Below are positions 21,401 to 33,400 of a stretch of 64,000 nt of DNA, piece after piece. A program made the position numbers and the translations under genes. The notes under the pieces are model-generated. The model did not search any database. It saw only the letters and a program-made list of their open reading frames with translations, and was not told where the DNA came from. The stretch's first letter is position 1, and the number at the start of each line of letters is the position of its first letter. Source of the stretch: Dipteronia dyeriana (Eukaryota; Streptophyta; Magnoliopsida; Sapindales; Sapindaceae); NCBI GenBank assembly GCA_032871835.1, contig CM065297.1, forward strand, positions 60,809,253 through 60,873,252, in the 5' to 3' direction.

Positions 21401-24400
21401 GATCCCTCCTAAAAGGATAAGTGGGTGCTGATTGGCGATGAGTGGGGGAGCTCGGTCTATATTGGCGGGCATGAATTCAATGTTCCTACCGCCTTCAATG
21501 ATAAGCCCTTCTGGGACAAGAATTCTTTGTTGACCGAGTCTAAGGCAATCTTGAAAGCCATCACTGCTCGGAACTTTGTGAACACGAAGTACCCCACCTC
21601 CGACTCCTTCGATTCCCGTAGGGTGAACGAGTACCTACGTATCTCTACAGCCTCTCCTGGTGAAAATGGAATTATGAGTTGGCTTACCCTATTATTGCTT
21701 GCCTTGATACAAACTCCTCTTTTTTTTTTTTTACAGTTTCTACTGTTGCGCCCGTTGTTCAAGATCCTCAACATGCTTGCACTCCTCTTCCCTCTCATGA
21801 TAGTCCGGATCGGGAAAGCCCTCTCGTGACCTTGATCAAAGAAGGTAGGTATTTGCCTATTCCCGCAAGAGTTCATCTTGCTCCTACCCCTCCTTCTACC
21901 CGACCTAAGTCCATGATGGAAGTGTTCGCATCCTGGGCATCCAGGGTGCGTGGTAAGGGGACTTTCAATCCTGCTACTACTTTTGCCACTGCCACTGCAA
22001 CCAACTATGCTACCCCTCATGCCGTTAACGTTGTTGTCGCTGCTACCTCCCCAATTGGCGTACCTGTTGCTTCAATTCCTTCTCCTGCATCCATAGCAGC
22101 AAGGGGGATTTTAGAGACTGCTGCCGTGGAGGGACCCGAAGATCGTTCCCAACCTCCATCCAGATCCGTTGACTATGGCGAGGTCGTGAACCGATTCATT
22201 GCTTCTTGTCTAGGCGGTAGCCTCTCCTTGTTGGCCACAATGCCTACCGACATCCTGATTACCAAGGGATCCGCTCTCTTGGCCGAGGTAATCATTTTCC
22301 TTTACTTGCGATTCGGGTAGCCAACTGGTTATATACTGACTTGAGTTTTGTCAACTGTAGGCCTTCAAATACAATGTCTCTATGAGCCATCAAGACCTCT
22401 CTACGTGAGCGTGTTGCAAAAGCCGAAGCTTAAAGCTGAAAGTGACCATTAACCAGGACAAGACTGAGAAGAAGCTAGCTGAGCTCCAATGTGACTATCA
22501 AAGGCTAAAACGGACTTTCGACCAGGACGCCTTGAAGTCAGCAAGGCGTAAAAAGGAGAGGGACGACTGGAAGGTAGAGGCTAGAAGGCAAGAAGCGGAT
22601 AACCTGGACTTGCATGCCCAGTTAGCTAAGCTACAGGCAGAACTGGAAGCCTCATTCGGAAGTGGATATTTCTATGCCTCCTTCCTGGTCGCTGAAGCGC
22701 TGCCCCCCACCCTTCGACCTATATGTCATTTACGGTTGGGACAGGGAGGAGATCATGACTAAGGTCAAGGAGATGTCCGTCCCCGTTAGTGATGAAGATG
22801 GTACTTCAAGCGCTGCTAGGGTTGGCAAGCAAGTGCTTGATATGGGCTTTCTACTCCATTCTTCTGCCCCTCCGAGCTTAGGACCCTTAAAGGCTTCTGA
22901 TGGGGTCCAACCCATGCAAACCGAGGGTGGCCAGCTCGTTTCTACCAATATGGGGGCCCAGTCCACCCAGATCGTAGAAAATCTCTCTGTTACCCCGACA
23001 CTGGGGAGGGGTTTATCTGAGGTCTAGGAGGAAGCTGGAGATTGCCTTGAAGAGCTTGCTGGGGTGGATCCAGGGGATGTACAGATAGAGGCAGGGTTGA
23101 CCGTTACCTCTCAGGATGAAATCGTATTCCCCGAAGTCATAGTCATGGTCGATGAAGTCCTAGCGGAGGCCCAGGCTGAGCAGCAAGCAGGTAGGCCTTT
23201 GGGACAGCAGGATGGCGAGCAACCCCTAGAGGAAGGAGCGGCAGGAGGGGATAACCAGGAGGAGGATAATGTGTGATTTTTTGTTTTTAGTTCATCTGTA
23301 ATGCCCGGAAATGGGGGTTGGGCACCTTGCTTGACCAGTGACTAGTTTTATCTTCTTTCAATCATATCAGTTATTGCCCATGACAAGGGGATGGGCTCCC
23401 TTGCAATATCGATGTAGCCTAACGGAGGAATAGACTCCTTCTCCATCATTAGTGAAAAGTTATTCCGCTCTTCTCCATATTTATGCTTAATTAAATTTCT
23501 AACTTGGTTGAATGCTTCTTTCTTTACTCCCGGATTTATCCTTGATGCAGCACCCAATTCGTTCTTGACTTCTTTGGATTTTAAATTTAATAAAGAGAAA
23601 CCCCTTAACATGTTAAGTAAGAGTTGATAAGCAGGGTGGGCGCCAGCTCCAAATACTTAGCAGAAATTCCTGCTTTGCTAGCTCGGGTATGTGGCCTCTC
23701 TGAACAAGACCTTGCTCCTTTGTTGATATCTTGATCAGGGTACTTGTAGAAACCTCCTTAAGTCTCCCATGAACATTTATGTACATGTAATCTTGTAACA
23801 TAGTAAATCACACGTGAAAGAGAAAATGATTAATAGTGGGTGGCAAGTACCAGATTATTCTGATTCATGGCTAATTTAACCCTTGTAGAATGTTTTTAGA
23901 ACTAGCCATTCTTTCTGGAATGGTCCAAGTATCAATATCCCAGGTATTTGAGATTTAATGTTTTTTAAAAAAAAGTGTTGTAACGATTTGGATGATTTCA
24001 CATCCATGGTGATCTCGACCTAGCTGGTAGCAATGCAATTATGCTCAGGTCCTTCTTGGGGAATGGTAGCCCGATCAAGGCATCAGGACTACGATTTAGC
24101 TATCAAGGTCTCGAGATCTGGTTGACAATTATGCTCTTACATTCAGACCATTCCTAGGGGTGGTAGCCCGACCAAGGCATCAGGAATGCCATCTAACTAT
24201 CATGGTCTCAAGATCTGGATGGCAACTATGCTCTTACACTCGGATCCTTCTTGAGGGTGATAGCCTGGCCAAGGCATCATGAATACTATCTAGTTATCCT
24301 GGTCTCGAGATCTGGATGGCAACTATGCTCTTACACTCAGACCCTACTTGGCGAGAGGTGGTGCCCGGCCAAGGCGTCAAGGATGTTATTAAGTTATTCC

Positions 24401-27400
24401 TTGGTTTGCAGCGACCACGGCGAACTTCTTTGTGGAGAAAACTAGTCGGAGACTTTATTAATGATCAAACCAAAAATACAAGATAAATCTTTCTAATAAA
24501 ATGATGAGAGTTCCCCGTTTAAGGGTAGAACCTTCTCAGGTGGTCAGCGTTCCAGGTACGGTCGATAGGCCGACCGTCCATGTCTTCCAGCTTGTATGCT
24601 CCGCTCCAAACCACCATTTTTACCAAGTAAGGTCCTTCCCAATTTGCTCCCAAGACCCCGTCAGACCTGACCCTGGTATTCTAAGCCACTTTCCGGAGCA
24701 CGAAGTCCCCTTCCTTGAAGCTTCGGGTCTTTACCCTCTTGTTGAAGTATCTTGCAATCATGCTCTGGTAGATGGCTACCCTTTCTACATCCGTGTCCTG
24801 CCTTTCTTCCAAGAGGTCTAATTTAGCCCTAAGTTTATCTTCGTTGCCTCCGGGCTCGAAATGTTCGACCCTGAATGAGGTCAATTTATGCTCGATTGGT
24901 AAGACCGCCTCTACCCCGAAAGTTAGGGAGTAGGGAGTTTCTCTAGTCGCGGTCCTTTCGGTTGTTTGATATGCCTAGAGGATCTCGGAAAACTCTTCAG
25001 CCCATTTGCCTTTCTTCTATTGTAGCTTCCTCTTCAACAATTTTTTTATCGTTTTGTTAGTGGCTTCTACCAGGCCGTTTCTCTGGGGGTGGGCTACTGA
25101 TGCAAACCGGAGATCGATTCCTAAGACATCACAATAATCTCTAAACCGTGCATTGTCGAACTGCTTCTCGAGGTCGGCAATGATGGCAATCAGGGTTCCG
25201 AATCTGCAAACCACATTGGTTTTGATGAACTTGGTGGTTTTCTCCTCTGTAATTTGAGACAACGGTCTTGCTTCCACCCACCGAGTAAAGTAGTCGATGG
25301 CGACTATAGCATGCTTAGCCAATCCCGGAGCTATAGAAAGCGGTCAGATTAAATCAACCCCCCAGATTGCGAAAGGGTAGGGCGAATTGACCGAGGATAG
25401 CCGTTCAAGTGGCAAGTGGCAAGTGGTTCAAATTCAAGATTTTCTGGCAAGGTGTACAAGACTGTACAAATGTTTTGGCTTCCTAGAGTATGGTAGGCCA
25501 GTAGTACACCATGGGGAGTACTTGAGCTTCTCCACCGATGTGATTCCCGCAGTCCCCAGAATGGACCTCCCACAAAGCCCATTTGGCGTCCTCCAGATGT
25601 AGGCATCGTAACAGCGGGAGAGATTTTCCCCTTCTATAGAGATGCCCATCGACCAAGCAGTAGCGGACAGAGATCCTCTTAAGTTTTCGAGCTTGGTCGA
25701 TGTCTTTTGGGAGCTTCTCCTCTTGAAGATAGGCAACTATCGGATCCATTCAGCATGAAGGTCGGTCAACCGGACAAACTTCTTTGCCTATCATTATGCT
25801 GGGTTTAGAGATTATTCGGAGAGGTACCTTTTTAGGTAGGACTTGCCCCCTATTGGTTGCTATCTCTGCTAGGACGTCTGCTCGGTGGTTCTGCTGGTAT
25901 GGGATTTGTTCAACTTTGAACCCTTCGAATAGGCTGATGAGCGATCGGGTCTGTTTGAGATTAGCGACCATATTGTCTCCCTTAGCCTGTTAAAGCCCGG
26001 TGATCTGGTTGACAATAAGTTGTGAGTCGCTTTTAGCACACAAGTAATCACCTCCAAGCTCGAGGGCTGCTCTCAGTCCCACCAGCAGAGCTTCATATTC
26101 TGCCTCACTGTTGGTGGCCTTAAATTCGAACCTGAAACAATGGCAACACTCATTCTTTTCTAGATCAATCAGAATGACGTCGACTCCTCCGCCTGCTTGT
26201 CCGGACGCTCCATCTGTATAAAGTGTCCAGGTTCCGCGGTCCACTGACCTTGTCAGGCTCCGGGGGCCTCTGGGGAGCTTGACTCGGCTCAGTTGTGACC
26301 TCTCGATTGGGGAGAGCGGAGAATTCCACCATAAAGTCGGCTAGTGCTTGGGCTTTGATAGTTGTCCTAGCTTTATACTTTAAGTCAAACTGAGTTAATT
26401 CCAGAGCCCAAAGGACTAACCTTCTAGAGACATCTGGCCTCTAAAAGAACTGGCGAAGAAGTTGATCTGTTACTACCACCACTGAGTGAGCTTGGAAGTA
26501 GGGCCGGAGTTTCCTAGCTGAGGTAAGGCGAAGGCGATCTTTTCTAACAGGACATAATTCTTTTCGGGCTTGGTCAGTGTATGACTTACGTAATAGATAG
26601 GTCGCTGGACCTCGTCTCTACAATCCTTGACCAAGGCTCCACTCACTATTGTCTCTAATACGGCAAAGTAAATTTATAGCTCCTCTTCGGGAACTGGCTT
26701 GACGAGCAGCGGCGGGCTGGCCAGGTACTTCTTCAGGGCTTGGAAAGCTTACTCGCTATCTTGGTCCCACTTCATGTTCATTCCCTACTTTATCGCTTTG
26801 AAAAAGAGAAGGCATTTATCGGTTGACCGGGAAATCAACCAGTTGAGCGCAGCTACTCGACCCGTTAAGACTTGAACCTGTTTAAGCGAGTTTAGAGACT
26901 CTACATCTAGGATAGCCTTTCAGCATTGGCCTCTATACCCCTTCCATAAACAATGAAACCCAAGAACTTCTTTGCGGTTACCCCGAAGGCACATTTGGAG
27001 GCACATCTGATTTTCTCTTAGGATTAAGAAAGTCCTGCAAAGATCGTCTTTATGTTCTTCCAATGTCTGAGACTTGGTAATCATATCATCAATGTAAACT
27101 TCCATAGACCTCCCGATTTCTAGGTTTAATAGCCGATTGACCAACCGCTAGAATGTAGCCATGTGTTCTTAAGGCCGAATGGTATCACCTTATAACAATA
27201 CAAACCACGCCCGGTAATGAAGTTGGTCTAATCTTGGTCTGTCGGGTGCATCTGATTTGATTGTACCCTGAGAACGCATCCATTAAGCTCAAAAGTTTAT
27301 TTCCTACGGTGGAGTCTACCAGCCGGTCAATTTTCAAAAGCGGGAAGCTGTCTTTCAAACATGCTCGGTTGAGGTCAGTGTAGTCGACGCACAAGCGGCA

Positions 27401-30400
27401 TTTCCCATTTGACTTGGTGACCATGACTATATTGGAGATCCAGTCGGGGTATCGCGCTTCCCTGATGAACCCGGCTTTGATCAATTTGTCGACTTCCTCT
27501 TGCATTGTGGTGCTTCTTTCGGCTTTGAAATGATGCCTTTTTTGCTTAACGTGCTTGAAGGTAGGATCGACGGCCAGCCTATGAAAAGCTAGTGACAACG
27601 GAAATACCGGTATCTCATCATGGCTCCAGGCAAATATATCGTTGAACTCCCGGAGTAGCCTGATCATGCCTTCCTTTATTCATGCCTCCAATGTGGCTCC
27701 TACCTTTACTATCTTGACCAGGTCATTCTCTCTAATTGGAATTTCTTCCAACTCGTCAATAGGGTGGCTGCTGGCAGACTCCCTGTCTGCTTCGAACTCT
27801 CCCCTAATCTAGGTGTCATTCCCTAAACCTCCCTTAGGCTCTGAGATCTCGGGATCAACTTTTGGCAATTCCTGTTCACAGACTAAGGTAACCTGGGCAA
27901 ATTGCTTTGCCAACGCTGCAAGGTTGGTAAAGACTGCGTAACACTTGCGGGCTGCATGTTGGTCTCCTCATACCTCTCCTACCTCGTTCCCATCTGGAAA
28001 CTTCAGGACGTTGTGGTAGATGGATAGTAACCCCTTGAGGGCTGACAGGAAAGGCCTTCCTAGGATGGCATTGTAAGTCGACGGGGTGTCAACCACTACG
28101 AAATCCGTCATGATATTCTGCTGAAGGGGTGCAGTTCCTGCAATTACTAGGAGGATCTTCGACCCTACTGGTATGATCAATGTTTAAAAAAACGTTATGA
28201 GGCGCGCCTCAAAACGTTTTGCCCAAAAATTGCTATGAGGCGGTAGCCTCAATAGCTGCTTATGAGGCTTACGCCTCAATCTTATGAGGTGGCCGTTTCG
28301 AAACGGCGCCTCAAAACGTTTATGAGGCGGCACCTCAATAGTTATGAATGTTAAATGTGAGTTTTTATTGGGTTTTAAAATGATTCAAAGCCCAAACCAG
28401 ACCCATTTGGTTTTTAAATTGTTTTGAAGGCCTATTAAGAGTTTAAGACCCAATTAAGTTATTAAAATGTTTTGAAGCCCAAATATAAAATTAAAACCCA
28501 TTAGTAAAACACAATAGAAAGAATATATTCGGGTTTTTACTAAATACTAACTTATCTCATCTCATCTCATGTTTTTTTCACTTTGCTACTGGCTGCTGCC
28601 GAATTCTCTTTAAATAGGTATGTTTTCTTCTTCTAATCTTCTTCTTCGATTTTAATTCTTCTTTTTGATTTTTTTTCTTCTTTTTTTTTCTGCTATTTCT
28701 TTGTTACTCTTGCATGGTCTTTTGAATTTTTTTTTCTTTATTTTTCCTGCTAATTCTTTGTTACTCTTGCATGGTCTTGAATCTTGATTATTTTTTCTTC
28801 TTCTTTTTTCTCTTATTATTATTATAAATATAATATTTATAACATTATTATAACTAATTAACTAGTTATCTACTATTGTTGTAGTAGTGTTAAACTGTTA
28901 ATTATTATTTTTTTTTCATGTTTATGTATTGTTAAAAATTTAAATGCCATATTGCCAATTGCCAATTGCCATGTCCATGTATAATGTATTGTTTAAATAA
29001 TTAAATTATATTAATAAATTATAAATGTGCTGTTATAGTGTTATGTATTTATGTATGAAACATTGAAACTATGAATGTTTTGCATGTTTATAAATTATAA
29101 GTTATAATATAAACTATTATCTATATAAGTCTATAAGTTACTTATACCGTTATACGTATTTGATAATTGATATAACTATATAACAATATAACTATATAAG
29201 TTATATACTTATATAACATACTGTTATGTTACATTGTTACTTATGCACTGTACTTCTTTTCAATGTATGGAGTGTGAACTATTGATCTGTTATTAATTTA
29301 TTATTGTTAATTACTTAATTAGTGTTTTAATCGACTTATGGGCTGTTATTTATTATTTTTACGTGTTTATATACAGATTTTTAGTGTTTTAATTGATAAC
29401 CATGTCGAATTCAAAAAGTGGGAGTGTTAGTAAGGGTAGGGGTAGAGCTAGATCTAATCCGGCTTGGAAACATTGTAAAGAGGTGGAACGTGATGACGGA
29501 AAGTATTACAAATATGTTGTGTGCAATTATTGCCAACAAGAAATAAAAGGAGGTGTGTCAAGGTTAAAACATCACCTAGCATAAACACAGAAAGATGTGA
29601 GGAAGTGCCCTAGTGTACTGGATGATGTTAAACATGAAATGAAGACGTATTTAAAGATTAAGGAAAATGCTATGGAAGCTATGGAACGGAGTTTTGATGA
29701 GAGGGTAGATACTGGTTCTTATTACCGGACACATGCAACTGGAGATGAAATTCAAGAAATGGGAGGATCTTGTCCAGATAGCAGTGGTGGGTTAAGTTCA
29801 AGGGGAGTCCGAGGACCCCTTGATCGATTCTTTCTAAGCAAAGACAAGGAGCATGGAAAGGGACACCTTCCTCCAAAGGATGTAAAGGAAGCATCAAAGC
29901 TTGTTACATTGGATGTTGGAAGATTTTTTTTCGAGAATGGAATTCCTTTCAATGTAGCTGCAAGTCCTTCATTTGTAAGCATGTGTAGATCGCTTGGAGA
30001 TTATGGTCAAAGTTACAAAGCTCCAAGCCCTTATGATCTTTCTAGTTGGATGTTGCGGACAGAAGTGGAGACTACGGGAAATTTTGTTAAGGATGTGAAA
30101 AAGACATGGAAAGCAACCGGAGTAACAATAATGTCGGATGGTTGGACTGACATTAGAGGAAGAAGCCTACTTAATTTTCTTGTCAACAATCCTAAAGGAA
30201 CAGTGTTCTTGAAGTCCATTGATGCTTCTGATGCGGTGAAAGATGCTAAGTTGATATTTAAGTTACTTGATAGTGTTGTGGAGGAAGTTGGTGAGGATTT
30301 AGTAGTTCAGGTTGTGACAGATAATGCCTCGACTTATAAAGGCGCGGGTAGGCTATTAATGAAGAAAAGAAAGCATCTCTATTGGACTCCTTGTGCAGCA

Positions 30401-33400
30401 CAATGTATTGATTTGATTCTTGAAGACATTGGAAAGTTGACACAACATAAGCGTGCTTTGTTGAAGGGAAGGGAAGGAAAGTGAGCAATTACATTTATAA
30501 CCATGGATGGGTATTAGCATTGATGATGGAGCACACAAAACGTGAACCTATTCGCCCAGCTGCTACTAGATTTGCCACTTCTTATCTGACCTTACAAAGC
30601 ATGTATGAGTCCAAGCATGATTTGGAGCAAATGTTTGTTTCAGAAAAGTGGAAATCTTCTACATTTTCTAAAAAGAAGGGAGGGAGGTCCGAAATATTGT
30701 ATTGCAAGATAAGCAATTTTGGCCAAGTGTGGCCTATGCTATTAAGACCACACAACCTTTGGTCAAAGTGTTAAGGTTGGTTGATGGTGATAAGCCGGCT
30801 ATGGGATTTCTTTATGGTGCTATGGATGAAGCAAAATAGGAAATCTCAAAGAATTTAAAGGAAGATTTGGGTGCTTATAAAAAGATTTGGGATACCATAG
30901 ATAAAAGATGGGAGTTTCAAATGCATAGGCATTTGCATGAAGCTGTATATTTCATGAATCCCCAATTTCAATATCCCGATAATTTCTCCACCCATTTTGA
31001 GGTTAGATCGGGTTTGTTCCAAGTCATGGATAAACTAATTGTTGACCAAGAAGAGAGAGCTAGCACATATCAAATTGGATGCTTATGTTGATAAAAGAGC
31101 GGTATTTGGGTATTTAATGGCTCAATCAACAATTAAGAAGCGTTCTCCTGGTAAGTAATACTTTTAAAGGTGTTTAATTTTTGAGTTAATTAAATATGTT
31201 AATTGATTAGGAGTTTGATGATTATTTTGGGTTTAATGTAGCTGATTGGTGGAATACATTTGGACATGAAACTCCCGGATTACAAAAGTTTGCAGTGAAA
31301 GTCCTGAGTCTCACTTGTGCGGCTTCGGGATGTGAGCGTAATTGGAGCACATTTAATCAAGTAATAACTAATTTACAATTGATTTTTATTTCTCAAATAT
31401 TCACATTAAAATAAATTCTAATTCTTAGTTTTGAATTGTTTAGGTCCACACAAAGAAAAGAAATCGTTTGTCAACAACAAAGATGCATAAGTTGGTTTAC
31501 ATTATGTACAACAAGAGATTGAAAGATAGACACTTGAGGAGGCAAAGACTCAAGGAGAATGAAGATCCATTGATTGTTGATCATGTGTCTTCTGATGATG
31601 AGTGGATGGTAGGCGATGACGATGAATTCAAAATTGATGAGTGGATAGTGGGAGAAGCCGAAGAGGATGAATCAGGTGATGGAAATCAAGGGACATCATC
31701 AAAGAAGAAAAAGGGTCCTCCAACAAAAGATGAAGGAATAGAATTGATAGATGAAGAGGATGAATGGATAGATCACAACACGAATGATGATGATGAGGAT
31801 ATAGGCATTCAACATTTTAATAATTTATCACTTGATCTTTATAATGATGATGTTTAGTGATGAAGCCTTTACTTTGTGAACTCTTTCGTAGTTTATCATG
31901 TTGTGAACTCTTTTTTATTTTTATCATGTTGTGAACTTGGTTTATTTTTAATTTTTATCCTGTTGTGAGTTGTGAGTTGTGACTTGTGACTTGTGGACTT
32001 GGTTTATTTTTATCAAGTTATGAACTTGTTTATTTTTATTATGTTATGAATTATTGGTTGTTTACTTGTTTTATGAGATTTAAGTATTCTTTTATATATT
32101 ATGCTATGAATTATTGGTTGATTTATGGGATTTAGGTGTTTTTTATATTTGTTTTCTATCCTTAATGAAGCTTATCCTTACGTTTTGAGGCTTACGCCTC
32201 CCCTCAGAAGAGAAAAACGCCTCAATACTAAAACGTGTTTTAAAACATTGGGTATGATTGAGTCCCCGATGAAGCCGTATAACTGAGTTGTGCAGCTGTT
32301 GTAGCACCACTGCTTCAAGTTAAGCTTCTCAAAGGTGTCTTTAAAAAGAATATCTATGTTGATGCCTGTGTCGACGAGCACGCGGTGGACCAGGCAATTG
32401 GCGATCTGTACTGTGATTACCATGGGATAATCGTGGGTTTGAATAGTGTTGTAGACGTCTGCTTCCGAAACAATGATCTGGGCCGATTAGGAATGGCCAA
32501 CCGAGCTCTAGTCTACCTTGAAGACTCCCCGCCCTTTATCGGTACGGGGAATTTCCCTGACATGGTTTTTCCTAGCATTGTTGGAAATCCCCGCAAGGGT
32601 GGGCCCTCCACTGATGGTGTGGATAACTTGGATTTGCTGCATCAAATCCTTCAGCTTACCACTCTGTTTCTCCTCACTCCCACGGATCTCGGCTTGTATT
32701 TCCTTCGCGGTTTGGATATTATCCCTAATCTGCTGCAGGAATTCTACAAAGCAACCTCCCCTCACCCGAGCTTCAATCTGAATATGCATCTATAGCACTC
32801 TGATGTGTTGTGCTCTACGTCCTCATGGAAGTCGCAGTACTTATATCAATTCCTTGTATCCGCTGGAGCTTTCATGGGTGTCGGCTTTCGAAATAGCCAT
32901 TTGTCCCGGATGGCAAGGTAGATTGTCTCGCGGGATGCATTCAGGGGGGTGTAGTGTTCGTACCCTTTTTCGTCCCAGGCTACGGGGGATACCCTTAGAG
33001 GAGGTGAAGCTCGTGAAGGGTTTGCATTGTAGAGTACTGCTCCTGTCAAGGGTTTGGGGGGGGGGGGGGGGGGGGGGGGGGGTGCTTTCTGAACCGGTGC
33101 AGGTCTGTTTTTCTTCTGGTTCTTTGTCGATCTCATATCATCATGTTGAATTTTAACCCTGAGTTGCTCGTCGATCTCGACCTGCTCAAGAGCCCGATCG
33201 TAGGCCTCCTGATAGGTTTCTGGAGGATGTTTGGCGAAAGACCAGAATAGCCTTCCCGCCCACAAGTTCCTACGAAAGTTGGCGAGGGTCTCCTTTTCAG
33301 CATAGACTCCCATCTAAATAACTTCTTTGTGAAATCGTTCTACATAAGATCGGAGGGTTTCCCCTCGCTCCTGGATCACATATTGTAGGTGGATGGGATC

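Larger units (their letters stand above)
20662..23275 (+). pseudogene. antisense ORF (aORF) of Tat element B, Transposase_28-like
   Basis: It starts [15 protein letters not shown] and continues [21 protein letters not shown]. After a small frameshift near 20870 come [47 protein letters not shown] and a TAA at 21410. The homologous frame then resumes with [20 protein letters not shown] and [14 protein letters not shown]. Intron 1, 21660-21736 (CTG|GTGAAA ... TTACAG|TTTCTACT), joins two different frames exactly. Intron 2 is 22288-22360 (GAG|GTAATC ... TGTAG|GCCTTCAAA). Then come AFKYNVSMS, a coiled coil ([18 protein letters not shown]), [19 protein letters not shown] and an acidic Glu/Gln-rich end. 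The introns match those of element A. Function unknown; several stops and shifts make this copy a pseudogene. It lies antisense to SUN. Confidence 0.72.
28178..32250 (+). mobile_element. hAT DNA transposon (autonomous-type, decayed), inside element B
   Basis: It is flanked by an exact 8-bp duplication GGTATGAT (28170-28177 and 32251-32258), the hAT target length. Terminal inverted repeats are CAATGTTTAAAAAAACGTT on the left and CAATGTTTTAAAACACGTT on the right (reverse complement). The 4,073-bp element carries a BED zinc finger/DUF659/hAT-dimerisation transposase on the plus strand. It interrupts the protease of element B, so it is younger than that element. Confidence 0.95.
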
